Below, one piece after another: positions 43,831 to 52,819 of a stretch of 64,000 bases of DNA. How positions within the stretch are numbered: the first letter of the stretch is position 1; every line of letters begins with the position of its first letter. Under the pieces are notes generated by a model. That model worked only from the letters and a program-made list of their open reading frames with translations. It did not search any database and was not told where the DNA came from. The DNA is from Sphingopyxis sp. JAI128 (lineage in GTDB: Bacteria > Pseudomonadota > Alphaproteobacteria > Sphingomonadales > Sphingomonadaceae), in the NCBI RefSeq assembly GCF_014207235.1, contig NZ_JACHDA010000004.1, positions 1 through 64,000 on the forward strand. Reading direction: 5' to 3'. The position numbers were made by a program, and so were the translations under genes.

Positions 43831-45327
43831 CTAGAGCGTCACGCCCGATTTCCAGATCGCGATATCGCGTTCCTCATTGGCCTCGGCCTTCGTCGGTGCG
43901 CCCGAGGCGGTGGCGGCGATCAGGTCGAGCAGCGCGTCCGCCGCGCTGTCGAATCCCGCGTCGAGAACCGCCCCGGCATCGAAATCGATCCATCCTGTCT
44001 TGCGCTCCGCCAGCGCACTGTTCGACGCAATTTTCAGCGTCGGCGCCGGAAAGCCCAGCGGCGTGCCGCGGCCGGTGGTGAACAGGATGATCGTCGCGCC
44101 TGCCGCGGCCAGCGCGGTCGAGGAGACGGCATCGTTGCCGGGCGCCTCCAGCAAGGTCAGGCCCGGCAGCGTGGCTTCACCGCCGTAGCGCCGGACATCG
44201 ACGAGCGGCACCTTTCCGCCCTTTTGCACCGCGCCGAGCGATTTTTCCTCGAGCGTCGTGATCCCGCCCGCGATATTCCCCGGCGACGGATTCTCGCTCA
44301 CCGGCTCGCCGTGACGGATGAAATATTGTTTGAAATCGCGAACCAGCGCGACGGTATCGTCGAACACGGCGCGCGACACGGCGCGATCCATCAACAATTG
44401 TTCGGCGCCGAAAATTTCGGGGATTTCGGTTAGCACCACCTTGCCGCCCGCCGCCGCGACGGCATCGGCCATGCGCCCGACCAGCGGGTTGGCGGTCAGC
44501 CCCGAGAGGCCGTCCGACCCCCCGCACTTCACGCCGAGGACGAGCTTCGACAGCGGCACGTCGCGGCGCGGCGCGTCGGCACAGCCCGCGATCAGCTCGT
44601 CGACCAGCGCAAGGCAGGCGGCCTCGTCATCCTCGACCGCCTGCGCCGACAGGGTACGGACAGATGCGCGGCGTTCGGCGGGGATCAGTTCGAGCAGCGC
44701 GCCGAGCTGGTTGCTTTCACACCCCAGCCCGACGATCAGAATGCCGCCGGCATTGGGATGCTGCGCGAGCGCCGCGAGCAGCGCGCGTGTATGGTCAAGG
44801 TCGTCGCCAAGCTGCGAGCAACCGAACGGGTGCTTGAAGGCGTGGACGCCATCGACGCGTCCCTTGTGACGCTCGCCCGCGATCCGCGCGACACGCGCGG
44901 CGAGATTGCCGACGCAGCCGACGGTCGGCAGGATCCAGATCTCGTTGCGCGTCCCGACGCGGCCGTCGGCGCGGACATATCCGCGAAAGCCTCTCGCGGG
45001 GTGTGCCTCCGGCCCGGCGTCGCAATCGGCCGGCGCGTAGCGATAATCGCCGCCACCGGTGAGCGCGGTCGCGAGATTATGGCTGTGAACATGGTCGCCG
45101 GGCGCGATGTCGGCAGTCGCGACGCCGATCGGGAAGCCATATTTGACCACCGCCGCGCCGCGCGCGATCGGCGCGAGCGCGATCTTGTGGCCGCGCCCCA
45201 GCGCCGTAGCGGCACGAACGCCGGAACGGGCGAACGGCGTATCGCCCGCCGCGATATCGACAACCGCGGTTGCGACATTGTCGGCCTGGTGGATGCGGAT
45301 CGCATCGCCGCCGCGATCGCCGGTCAT
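43831..45327 (-). CDS. uxaA: Altronate dehydratase
   Basis: A 498-residue iron-dependent lyase turning D-altronate into 2-keto-3-deoxygluconate. The N-terminal SAF domain (about 1-75, HKIALAPIARGAAVVKYGFP and PGDHVHSHNLAT) is followed by the large UxaA core: GRVGTRNEIWILPTVGCVGN, HPFGCSQLGDD, GLGCESNQ and KCGGSDGLSGLTANP. Cysteines in these motifs may hold the cofactor. Full length. It is alone on the minus strand, divergent from the hydratase-transport operon, with operator 3 between them. Confidence 0.93.
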   Translation of the reverse strand: MTGDRGGDAIRIHQADNVATAVVDIAAGDTPFARSGVRAATALGRGHKIALAPIARGAAVVKYGFPIGVATADIAPGDHVHSHNLATALTGGGDYRYAPADCDAGPEAHPARGFRGYVRADGRVGTRNEIWILPTVGCVGNLAARVARIAGERHKGRVDGVHAFKHPFGCSQLGDDLDHTRALLAALAQHPNAGGILIVGLGCESNQLGALLELIPAERRASVRTLSAQAVEDDEAACLALVDELIAGCADAPRRDVPLSKLVLGVKCGGSDGLSGLTANPLVGRMADAVAAAGGKVVLTEIPEIFGAEQLLMDRAVSRAVFDDTVALVRDFKQYFIRHGEPVSENPSPGNIAGGITTLEEKSLGAVQKGGKVPLVDVRRYGGEATLPGLTLLEAPGNDAVSSTALAAAGATIILFTTGRGTPLGFPAPTLKIASNSALAERKTGWIDFDAGAVLDAGFDSAADALLDLIAATASGAPTKAEANEERDIAIWKSGVTL

Positions 45328-45385
45328 GGCCTTTCATCCTGCGAGAATGGGCGGAGATGGTCGCGGATCTGATATTCGCTTGCCT

Positions 45386-45399
45386 TTGACACCGGTGTC
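45386..45399. promoter_or_regulatory. LacI-type operator 3, between uxaA and the hydratase-exuT-uxaC operon
   Basis: GACACCGGTGTC (45388-45399) is a perfect 12-bp palindrome, extended at the left by TT to give TTGACACCGGT as in operators 1 and 2. It lies 61 bases from the uxaA start and 38 bases from the start at 45437, so one bound repressor could control both directions. Confidence 0.72.
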
Positions 45400-45436
45400 T
45401 CTTACACGCTGTCGGGGAAGAGGGAAACAAGAAAAG

Positions 45437-46219
45437 ATGTTGGCGACAAGCGATCAGGAATATGTGGCGCGCGCATTGATCGACGCGCGTGCGACAAAGA
45501 CACCGCTTACCGCCTATCCCGGCGCGATGCCGCAGACGATGGCAGAGGCCTATGCGATCCAGGACAAGGCGATCGCCTATGACGGCCGCCGCATCGGCGG
45601 ATGGAAAGTCGGGCGAATCGCTCCCGACCTCGTCGATATTTATGGCGGCAATCGCCTGACCGGCCCGATTTTCGCCGACGAAATCGTCAATGGCGCGGCG
45701 CAGCCGGTGATGCCGGTCTATGCCGACGGCTTTGCCGCGGCCGAGGCCGAGGTGCTGCTCTGCTTCGGCGAGGTCGGCACGCGCGATTACGACATCGACA
45801 ATGTGCGCGCGTGCATCGCCGACGTCCGCACGGGCATCGAGATCGCAAGTTCGCCCTTTCCCGGAATCAACCGCCACGGCCCCGCAGTCACCGCCTCGGA
45901 TTATGGCAATAACAAGGGGCTCGTCCTCGGCCCGCCGATTCCCGGCTGGCAGCGCGCCGACCTGATCCATATGCCGGTCGAGATGGCGATCGACGGCGAA
46001 ACCGTCGGCGCGGCGACGATGGAGGCCATGCTCGACGGCCCCTTCGGATCGGCGCTCTTCCTGATCGGCATATTGCGCGCGCGCGATATCGCCATCCCGC
46101 CGGGCACCTGGGTGTCGGCGGGCGCGATCACCGGCATTCACGAAATCGGGCCCGGCCAGCGGGCCGAGGCGTTGTTCGACGGAAAAATCCGCGTCGGCTG
46201 CTCGATCAAAAGCTACTAA
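45437..46219 (+). CDS. Fumarylacetoacetase-fold protein, 2-keto-4-pentenoate hydratase-like
   Basis: A 260-residue cytosolic protein. The middle and end (FAAAEAEVLLCFGE, GIEIASSPFPGIN, WVSAGAITGIHEIGPGQRAE) match the MhpD/hydratase branch of the FAH superfamily, which uses a divalent metal on 2-keto acids. It is the first gene of a uronate operon after operator 3, so aromatic meta-cleavage is an unlikely role. A 2-keto-3-deoxy acid or another uronate-derived keto acid is a more likely substrate (inference). The open frame runs upstream but ATG at 45437 follows GAAAAG and fits the family. Confidence 0.8.
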   Translation: MLATSDQEYVARALIDARATKTPLTAYPGAMPQTMAEAYAIQDKAIAYDGRRIGGWKVGRIAPDLVDIYGGNRLTGPIFADEIVNGAAQPVMPVYADGFAAAEAEVLLCFGEVGTRDYDIDNVRACIADVRTGIEIASSPFPGINRHGPAVTASDYGNNKGLVLGPPIPGWQRADLIHMPVEMAIDGETVGAATMEAMLDGPFGSALFLIGILRARDIAIPPGTWVSAGAITGIHEIGPGQRAEALFDGKIRVGCSIKSY

Positions 46220-46239
46220 AGCAAATACGGGAGAGGATT

Positions 46240-47547
46240 ATGGCACAGGCATTCGCGGGCGGAGGGGCGGCACCGCCGGTGCCCAGAGCGGGTCGCTATC
46301 GCTGGCTGATCGTTGCGGTGCTGTTCGCGGCGACGACGATCAATTATATCGACCGCACCATGCTCGGGCTGCTCGCGCCGACGCTCGGCGACGAGCTCAA
46401 ATGGACCGAGAACGACTATGGCAACATCGTCACCGCCTTCCAGTTCGCCTATGCGCTGGGCTTTTTGCTCATGGGTTGGCTGATCGACCGCTTCGGTCCC
46501 AAGATCGGCTACGGAATTGCCATCGCCATCTGGACGATCGGCCATGTCGCGCATGGTTTCGCCTCGTCGGTCATCTCCTTCATGCTCGCGCGCGTCATCC
46601 TCGGCGTCGGCGAGGCGGGGCATTTCCCTTCGGTCGTCCGTGCGTCGAGCGAATGGTTCCCGCAAAAGGAACGCTCCTACGCGATCGGCTGGGTCAACAG
46701 CGCGACGACGATCGGCGTCATCCTGACGGCGCCGACGGTTGCGCTGTGCATGCGCGTGCTCGGCTTCGACTGGCGCGAAACGTTCATCTACACCGGCGCC
46801 TTCGGCGTCCTGCTCCTGCTCCTCTGGCTCTGGCTGTACAGCAACCCCCGCGAAAGCGGAAAGGTCAGCGACGCCGAACTGGCATGGATCGAGCATGATC
46901 CGCCCGAACAGATCGAGCGCATCGGCTGGGGCGAGATCGTCACCAGGCGCGAGGCATGGGCCTTTGCGGTGGCCAAATTCCTGACCGACCCGGTGTGGTT
47001 CCTGATGCTCTTCTGGCTACCCAAATATTTCGCCTCGACCTATGACGTCGACCTCAAGATCGTGCTGCTGCCGATGATCATCATGTACTTGCTCTCCGAC
47101 GCCGGCAGCATCCTCGGCGGCTGGGTGTCGTCGAAGCTGATCCAGTCGGGGCACAGCGTCAATTTCGCGCGCAAGGTCACGATGATCGGTTCGGGCCTGT
47201 GCGTGCTGCCGCTGCTGTTCGTCACCGGTCTTGCGAATATGTGGCTTGCGGTCGTGCTGATCGGCATCGCGCTGGCGGGACATCAGGCCTTCTCGTCGAC
47301 GATCCTGTCGATCCCGCCCGACATGTTCCCCAAACGCGCGGTCGGCTCGGTGATTGGGCTCGGCGGCTTCATGGGCGGCGTCGGCGGCATGATCATGGCA
47401 AAATCGACGGGCCTCGTGCTCGACGCGACGGGCGGAAATTACACGCTCATCTTCGCCGCCTGCACGACCGTCTATTTCCTCGCCGTGCTGGCGGTTCACA
47501 TCCTCAGCCCGCGTCTCGCGCCGGTCACCGTTGAAAGCCCGAAATAG
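46240..47547 (+). CDS. exuT: MFS hexuronate transporter, ExuT/ACS family
   Basis: 435 residues with twelve membrane segments. TTINYIDRTMLGLLAPTLGD in the first segment and LLMGWLIDRFGPKIGYGIAI after the second are typical of the anion:cation symporter family that imports glucuronate and galacturonate. GEAGHFPSVVRASSEWFPQKE is the family's conserved loop. GAGAGGATT precedes the ATG. It follows the hydratase by 20 bases and precedes uxaC. The precise uronate is not visible. Confidence 0.88.
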   Translation: MAQAFAGGGAAPPVPRAGRYRWLIVAVLFAATTINYIDRTMLGLLAPTLGDELKWTENDYGNIVTAFQFAYALGFLLMGWLIDRFGPKIGYGIAIAIWTIGHVAHGFASSVISFMLARVILGVGEAGHFPSVVRASSEWFPQKERSYAIGWVNSATTIGVILTAPTVALCMRVLGFDWRETFIYTGAFGVLLLLLWLWLYSNPRESGKVSDAELAWIEHDPPEQIERIGWGEIVTRREAWAFAVAKFLTDPVWFLMLFWLPKYFASTYDVDLKIVLLPMIIMYLLSDAGSILGGWVSSKLIQSGHSVNFARKVTMIGSGLCVLPLLFVTGLANMWLAVVLIGIALAGHQAFSSTILSIPPDMFPKRAVGSVIGLGGFMGGVGGMIMAKSTGLVLDATGGNYTLIFAACTTVYFLAVLAVHILSPRLAPVTVESPK

Positions 47548-47550
47548 CCT

Positions 47551-48963
47551 ATGCCGCGTCCGTTGCATCTCTCCCCCGACCGCCTCTTTCCGTCCGATCC
47601 GGTGCAGCGCGACATTGCGCGCCGGCTTTACAGCGAGGTGGCGGATCTGCCGATCGTCAGCCCGCACGGGCATACCGATCCGGCGTGGTTCGCGGGCAAT
47701 GCGCCCTTCGGCAATGCGGCGGAGCTGTTGCTGCATCCCGACCATTATGTGTTCCGGATGCTCTATTCGCAGGGGATCGAGCTCGACGCGCTGGGTATTC
47801 GGAACCGCGACGCCGACCCGCGCGAAAGCTGGCGGATCTTTGCGGAAAATTACCATCTCTTCCGCGGCACCCCGTCGCGCATGTGGATGGACTGGGTGTT
47901 CGCCGAGGCGTTCGGCTTCGACGTGCAATTCTCGGCCGAGACCTCGGACCTCTATTACGACCGCATTACCGAGGCGCTCGCGACCGATGCCTTCCGCCCG
48001 CGCGCGCTGTTCGACCGTTTCGGGATCGAGGTGATCGCGACGACCGAAAGCCCGCTCGACACGCTCGGCCATCATGCCGCGATCCGCGCGGCGAACGAAA
48101 GCGGCGAATGGGACGGACGCGTCGTCACCGCCTACCGCCCCGACCCGGTCGTCGATCCCGAGTTCGAAGGGTTTCGCGACAATCTGCGGCGTTTCTCCGA
48201 ACTGTCGGGCGAGGATGCGTTCGGCTACGCCGGCTACCTTGCCGCGCATCGCAATCGCCGGGCCTTCTTCGCGGAAATGGGCGCGACCTCGACCGACCAC
48301 GGCCACCCGAGCGCGGCGACCGCCGACCTGTCGGACGCCGAGGCCGACGCGTTGTTCGGCCGGGTTACGGGCGCCGATGTCAGCGCCGCCGACGCCGAGC
48401 TGTTCCGCGCGCATATGCTGACCGTGATGGCAGGAATGAGCCTCGACGATGGGCTGGTGATGCAGATCCATCCCGGCGCGTTCCGCAATCACAACCCCTG
48501 GCTGTTCGATCGTTATGGCCGCGACAAGGGCGCCGATATCCCGACGGCGACCGACTATGTCCACGCGCTGCGCCCGCTCCTCGGCAAATATGGTAACGCG
48601 GCGGGGCTGACGATCATTCTCTTTACATTGGACGAGACGAGCTATGCGCGCGAACTCGCGCCGCTTGCGGGCCATTATCCGGCATTGAAGCTCGGCCCCG
48701 CCTGGTGGTTCCACGACAGCCCCGAGGGGATGCGGCGGTTTCGCAGCCAGGTCACCGAGACCGCGGGCTTCTACAACACAGTCGGCTTCAACGACGACAC
48801 CCGCGCCTTCCTCTCGATCCCCGCACGCCACGACGTCGCGCGCCGTATCGACTGCGGTTTTCTCGCGCAGTTGGTCGCCGAGCACCGGATGGAGGAATGG
48901 GAGGCCGCCGATCTGGCGACCGACCTCAGCTATCATCTCGCGAAAGCGGCCTACAAGCTGTGA
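47551..48963 (+). CDS. uxaC: Uronate isomerase
   Basis: 470 residues of the amidohydrolase-related family, interconverting glucuronate/fructuronate and galacturonate/tagaturonate. Metal-binding HGH is in PIVSPHGHTDPAWFAGN at about 31-47. ATTESPLDTLGHHAAIR and MQIHPGAFRNHNPWLF are conserved family blocks. The protein is full length, 3 bases after exuT. Its stop overlaps the next gene's GTG start. Confidence 0.94.
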   Translation: MPRPLHLSPDRLFPSDPVQRDIARRLYSEVADLPIVSPHGHTDPAWFAGNAPFGNAAELLLHPDHYVFRMLYSQGIELDALGIRNRDADPRESWRIFAENYHLFRGTPSRMWMDWVFAEAFGFDVQFSAETSDLYYDRITEALATDAFRPRALFDRFGIEVIATTESPLDTLGHHAAIRAANESGEWDGRVVTAYRPDPVVDPEFEGFRDNLRRFSELSGEDAFGYAGYLAAHRNRRAFFAEMGATSTDHGHPSAATADLSDAEADALFGRVTGADVSAADAELFRAHMLTVMAGMSLDDGLVMQIHPGAFRNHNPWLFDRYGRDKGADIPTATDYVHALRPLLGKYGNAAGLTIILFTLDETSYARELAPLAGHYPALKLGPAWWFHDSPEGMRRFRSQVTETAGFYNTVGFNDDTRAFLSIPARHDVARRIDCGFLAQLVAEHRMEEWEAADLATDLSYHLAKAAYKL

Positions 48964-50279
48964 GGCTTGCAAGCGAAACGCCAATCCCGCCATCGGTGCC
49001 GACTCCGGGATACGACCGCGCCGCGCAAGCGGCGGGCATCGTCCATATCGGCATCGGCGCCTTTCATCGCGCGCATCAGGCGGTCTACACCGACGACGCG
49101 ATGAGCGCGGGCGACCGGGACTGGGGCATCGTCGGCGTGTCGCTGCGCTCGGGCGATGTCGCCGCGCAGCTGAACCCGCAGGACGGGTTGTACTCGGTAA
49201 GCACGCGCAGCGCGGGCGGGGCCGGGTTGCGTCTGGTCGGTGCAGTACAGCGGGTGCTCGTCGCGGCCGACCACCCCCAGGCGGTCATCGACGCCATCGC
49301 CGCGCCGACGACGCATATCGTCGGCTTCACGGTGACCGAGAAAGGCTATTTGCGCGGTCCGGACGGCGCGCTCGACCTTGGCGCGGCGAAGGGCGCGTCG
49401 AGCCTGTACCGTTTCGTCGGCGCGGGACTGGCTGCGCGCAAGGCGGCGGGCTTGCCGGGGCTGACCTTGCTCAGCTGCGACAATCTCGCGGGCAATGGTG
49501 CAGCGCTGAAGGCGCTGATGCGCCAATATCTTGCCGCCGAATATCCCGACCTCGCCCCCTGGTTCGACAGCGAATGCCGCTGCCCCGCGACGATGATCGA
49601 CCGCATCGTCCCGGCCACGACCGAGACCGACCGGGCGGCGGTCGAGACGGCGCTCGGCGCGCGCGACGACGGCGCGGTGGTCACCGAAGCGTTCAGCCAA
49701 TGGGTGATCGAGAATGATTTCGCCGGGCCGCGCCCGCGCTGGGAAAAGGTCGGCGCCGAACTTGTTGCCGACGTCGCCCCCTATGAAACCGCAAAGCTGC
49801 GCATGCTCAACGGGGCGCATTCGGCGCTTGCCTATATCGGTCTTGGAAAGGGGCACGACTATGTTCATCAGGCGATCGCCGATCCCGCTATCCGTCCGGT
49901 CATCGAACGGCTGATGCGCGCTGAAGCCGCGCCGACGATCGACGCCGCGCCGGGGCAGGATCTGTCGGCCTATGCCGATGCGCTGCTCGACCGCTTCGCC
50001 AACCCCGCGCTCCATCACCGGCTGATCCAGATCGCGATGGACGGCAGTCAGAAAATCCCGCAGCGCTGGCTCGAAACATTGGCCTGGCATCAGGAACGCG
50101 GACAACATTGTCCGTCGATCGAAGCCGCGATCGCGGCATGGATCGCCTTCCTGCGGAGCGACCAGCCGGTCGACGATCCGCTCGCCGACAAGCTGCGGGC
50201 CGCAGCAGCAGGCCCTTACGCGATCGAGCGGATTTTCGGCGACGGCGGGCTGGTCGCCTCGGCGTGGCGTCCGGCCTAG
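48960..50279 (+). CDS. Mannitol dehydrogenase family: tagaturonate or fructuronate reductase
   Basis: A 439-residue NADH-dependent polyol dehydrogenase-type enzyme. The nucleotide region is IVHIGIGAFHRAHQAVYTDD. SCDNLAGNGAALKALMRQYL and the catalytic KLRMLNGAHSALAYIG follow. The family includes UxaB (tagaturonate to altronate) and UxuB (fructuronate to mannonate). Because altronate dehydratase is nearby and no mannonate dehydratase is present, tagaturonate reductase is the better fit to context; residue evidence alone cannot decide. It starts at GTG overlapping the uxaC stop (GTGA). Confidence 0.87.
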   Translation: MRLASETPIPPSVPTPGYDRAAQAAGIVHIGIGAFHRAHQAVYTDDAMSAGDRDWGIVGVSLRSGDVAAQLNPQDGLYSVSTRSAGGAGLRLVGAVQRVLVAADHPQAVIDAIAAPTTHIVGFTVTEKGYLRGPDGALDLGAAKGASSLYRFVGAGLAARKAAGLPGLTLLSCDNLAGNGAALKALMRQYLAAEYPDLAPWFDSECRCPATMIDRIVPATTETDRAAVETALGARDDGAVVTEAFSQWVIENDFAGPRPRWEKVGAELVADVAPYETAKLRMLNGAHSALAYIGLGKGHDYVHQAIADPAIRPVIERLMRAEAAPTIDAAPGQDLSAYADALLDRFANPALHHRLIQIAMDGSQKIPQRWLETLAWHQERGQHCPSIEAAIAAWIAFLRSDQPVDDPLADKLRAAAAGPYAIERIFGDGGLVASAWRPA

Positions 50280-51163
50280 GCCGGCACCAGCAATCCCCGG
50301 CTCTCCCTTACCTCGCCGTCCAGCCATTCGATAAACGCCCGGATGCGCGGTTGCGGTGCGACGTCGCGGTGGAGCGCGAGCCAGAAAGCGCGCGCGATGA
50401 TCTGGTCGGGCCGTACGCGGACCAGCCCCGGATCGCCGCTCGCGAGGAAGCAGGGGAGCACGCCGACCCCCGCGCCCCCCGCGATCATCCGCCGCTGCGC
50501 GAGGATCGAGGACGAGCGGACGTTGGCGCGGAGGCCGGGTTCGATCTCGCCCAGATAATCGAGTTCGGGGGCATAGAGGATGTCGGGCATATAGCCGATC
50601 ACCGGGATGCCCGCGCGCGACAGCGGTGCGGCGGCGACCGCATGCTGCCAGTCGGACCGGTCGGCGGGGGCATAGAGGCCAAGGCTATAGTCGGACAGCT
50701 TGCGCGTGATCAGCGGACCCTTGCGCGGCCGCGCGAGCAGCACCGCCATGTCGGCCTCGCGCCGTGAAGGATTGAGGAACCCCGACGAGGCGACAAGATC
50801 GATCTCGAGTTCGGGGTGCGCCGCGACGAACTTGCCGAGCCGCGGCGCGATAAAACTGTTGCCGAAGCCTTCGGACACGCTGACGCGGAGCTGGCCGGAC
50901 AGCGCGGACCCGCCTTCGGACGCCGTATGGATGCGCGCCGCCGCCGCCGCCATCGCTTCGGCGTGCGGAACGAGCGCCCGGCCCGCCGCGGTCAGAACGA
51001 AACCCGTCGGTGCGCGTTCGAACAAGGTCTGCTGGAGCGCGGATTCGAGTGCGCTGATCCGACGGCTCACCGTCGTGGCGTCGACATGCAGCGCCGCGCC
51101 GGCGCGCGCGAGCGTGCCGTGGCGCGCGACGAACAGGAAATATTGCAGCTTGTCCCAATCCAT
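50276..51163 (-). CDS. LysR-family transcriptional regulator
   Basis: 295 residues. The N-terminal helix-turn-helix reads WDKLQYFLFVARHGTLARAG and VDATTVSRRISALESAL. The effector domain follows. It is divergent from mmsA, and its own start codon sits inside a strong inverted repeat (51163-51184), so it probably regulates mmsA and itself. The start at 51161-51163 gives the usual LysR N-terminus. The coinducer is unknown but may be a valine catabolite. Confidence 0.88.
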   Translation of the reverse strand: MDWDKLQYFLFVARHGTLARAGAALHVDATTVSRRISALESALQQTLFERAPTGFVLTAAGRALVPHAEAMAAAAARIHTASEGGSALSGQLRVSVSEGFGNSFIAPRLGKFVAAHPELEIDLVASSGFLNPSRREADMAVLLARPRKGPLITRKLSDYSLGLYAPADRSDWQHAVAAAPLSRAGIPVIGYMPDILYAPELDYLGEIEPGLRANVRSSSILAQRRMIAGGAGVGVLPCFLASGDPGLVRVRPDQIIARAFWLALHRDVAPQPRIRAFIEWLDGEVRESRGLLVPA

Positions 51164-51184
51164 ATACTGCAAATATGCAGTATA
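51163..51184. promoter_or_regulatory. Inverted repeat in the LysR-mmsA intergenic region
   Basis: TATACTGCA (51163-51171) and TGCAGTATA (51176-51184) are perfect 9-bp arms around AATA. The repeat covers the first base of the LysR start codon and lies 77 bases before the mmsA start. This size, symmetry and place match a LysR-type binding site, so autoregulation is expected. Confidence 0.7.
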
Positions 51185-51260
51185 GGTCTGCAAGTCTATC
51201 CCTTGCAATCGCCCCGCAACTCGGCTGTGGCAGCGGCAACATCTTATGGGAGACTCGGAT

Positions 51261-52754
51261 ATGCGACAGATCGACCACCACATCGTCGGCGGTGCCGGCG
51301 GCAGCGGTCGCAAGAGCGACATTTTCGATCCGAACAACGGCGGCGTGCAGGCGCAGGTTGCGCTCGGGGACCGCGCCGTCCTCGATCGCGCCGTCGCCGC
51401 CGCCAAGGCCGCGCAGCCCGCCTGGGCCGCGACCAATCCACAGCGCCGCGCGCGCGTGATGTTCGAATTCAAGCGGCTCGTCGAAGCCAATATGAACCAG
51501 CTCGCCGAAATGCTCTCGTCCGAACATGGCAAGGTGATCGCCGACTCGAAGGGCGACATCCAGCGCGGCCTCGAAGTCATCGAATTCTGCTGCGGCATCC
51601 CGCATGTGCTGAAGGGCGAATATACGCAGGGCGCCGGCCCTGGCATCGACGTCTATTCGATGCGCCAGCCGGTCGGCATCGGCGCCGGCATCACCCCGTT
51701 CAACTTCCCCGCGATGATCCCGCTGTGGATGGGCGGCGTCGCGACCGCCGTCGGCAACGCCTTCATCCTCAAACCCAGCGAACGCGACCCCTCGGTCCCC
51801 GTGCGGCTGTCGGAACTGTTCCTCGAAGCGGGAATGCCCGAGGGGATTTTCCAGACCGTCCTTGGCGACAAGGAAATGGTCGACGCGATCCTCGACCATC
51901 CCGATATCGGCGCGGTCAGCTTCGTCGGTTCGTCGGACATCGCGCATTATGTCTACAACCGCGGCGTCGCGAACGGCAAGCGCGTGCAGGCGATGGGCGG
52001 CGCAAAGAACCACGGCATCGTCATGCCCGACGCCGATCTTGACCAGGTCGTTAATGATCTGACCGGCGCGGCATTCGGTTCGGCGGGCGAACGCTGTATG
52101 GCGCTGCCCGTCGTCGTCCCCGTTGGCGAGGACACCGCGAACCGCCTGCGCGAAAAACTCGTCCCCGCGATCGAGGCGCTGCGCGTCGGCGTGTCGACCG
52201 ATGCCGAGGCGCATTACGGCCCGGTGGTGACGCAGGCGCACAAGGACAAGGTCGAAGGCTGGATCCGGAAATGTGCGGAAGAAGGTGCCGAGCTGGTGGT
52301 CGACGGCCGCGGCTTCACGCTGCAGGGGCATGAAAAGGGCTTTTTCGTCGGCCCGACCCTGTTCGATCATGTCACCCCCGACATGGAAAGCTACAAGGAG
52401 GAAATCTTCGGCCCCGTGCTCCAGATCGTCCGCGCGCCCGATTTCGAAACCGCGCTCGAACTGCCCTCGAAGCATCAGTACGGCAACGGCGTCGCGATCT
52501 TCACGCGCAACGGCCACGCCGCGCGCGAATTTGCCGCGCGCGTCAATGTCGGCATGGTCGGCATCAACGTGCCGATCCCGGTCCCGGTCGCTTATCACAC
52601 ATTCGGCGGCTGGAAGCGGTCGGCGTTCGGCGATACGAACCAGCATGGCATGGAAGGCGTGAAATTCTGGACGAAGGTCAAGACCGTCACCGCGCGCTGG
52701 CCCGACGGCTCGCTGGACGGCGGCAACGCCTTCGTCATCCCGACGATGGGCTGA
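51261..52754 (+). CDS. mmsA: CoA-acylating methylmalonate-semialdehyde dehydrogenase
   Basis: 497 residues, an aldehyde dehydrogenase converting methylmalonate semialdehyde plus CoA to propionyl-CoA, the last step of valine degradation. ITPFNFPAMIPLWM (about 144-157) and the catalytic Cys279 in FGSAGERCMALPVV mark the MmsA branch. The start is at 51261 because GGGAG is correctly spaced; ATG at 51246 is in frame but lacks a site. It opens the valine cluster. Confidence 0.95.
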   Translation: MRQIDHHIVGGAGGSGRKSDIFDPNNGGVQAQVALGDRAVLDRAVAAAKAAQPAWAATNPQRRARVMFEFKRLVEANMNQLAEMLSSEHGKVIADSKGDIQRGLEVIEFCCGIPHVLKGEYTQGAGPGIDVYSMRQPVGIGAGITPFNFPAMIPLWMGGVATAVGNAFILKPSERDPSVPVRLSELFLEAGMPEGIFQTVLGDKEMVDAILDHPDIGAVSFVGSSDIAHYVYNRGVANGKRVQAMGGAKNHGIVMPDADLDQVVNDLTGAAFGSAGERCMALPVVVPVGEDTANRLREKLVPAIEALRVGVSTDAEAHYGPVVTQAHKDKVEGWIRKCAEEGAELVVDGRGFTLQGHEKGFFVGPTLFDHVTPDMESYKEEIFGPVLQIVRAPDFETALELPSKHQYGNGVAIFTRNGHAAREFAARVNVGMVGINVPIPVPVAYHTFGGWKRSAFGDTNQHGMEGVKFWTKVKTVTARWPDGSLDGGNAFVIPTMG

Positions 52755-52819
52755 TGGGCAAGCGGCCGATGAAACCCATGCGCCGCGTCGAACATTTCTC
52801 CTCGCGAAGGAGAAAGACG

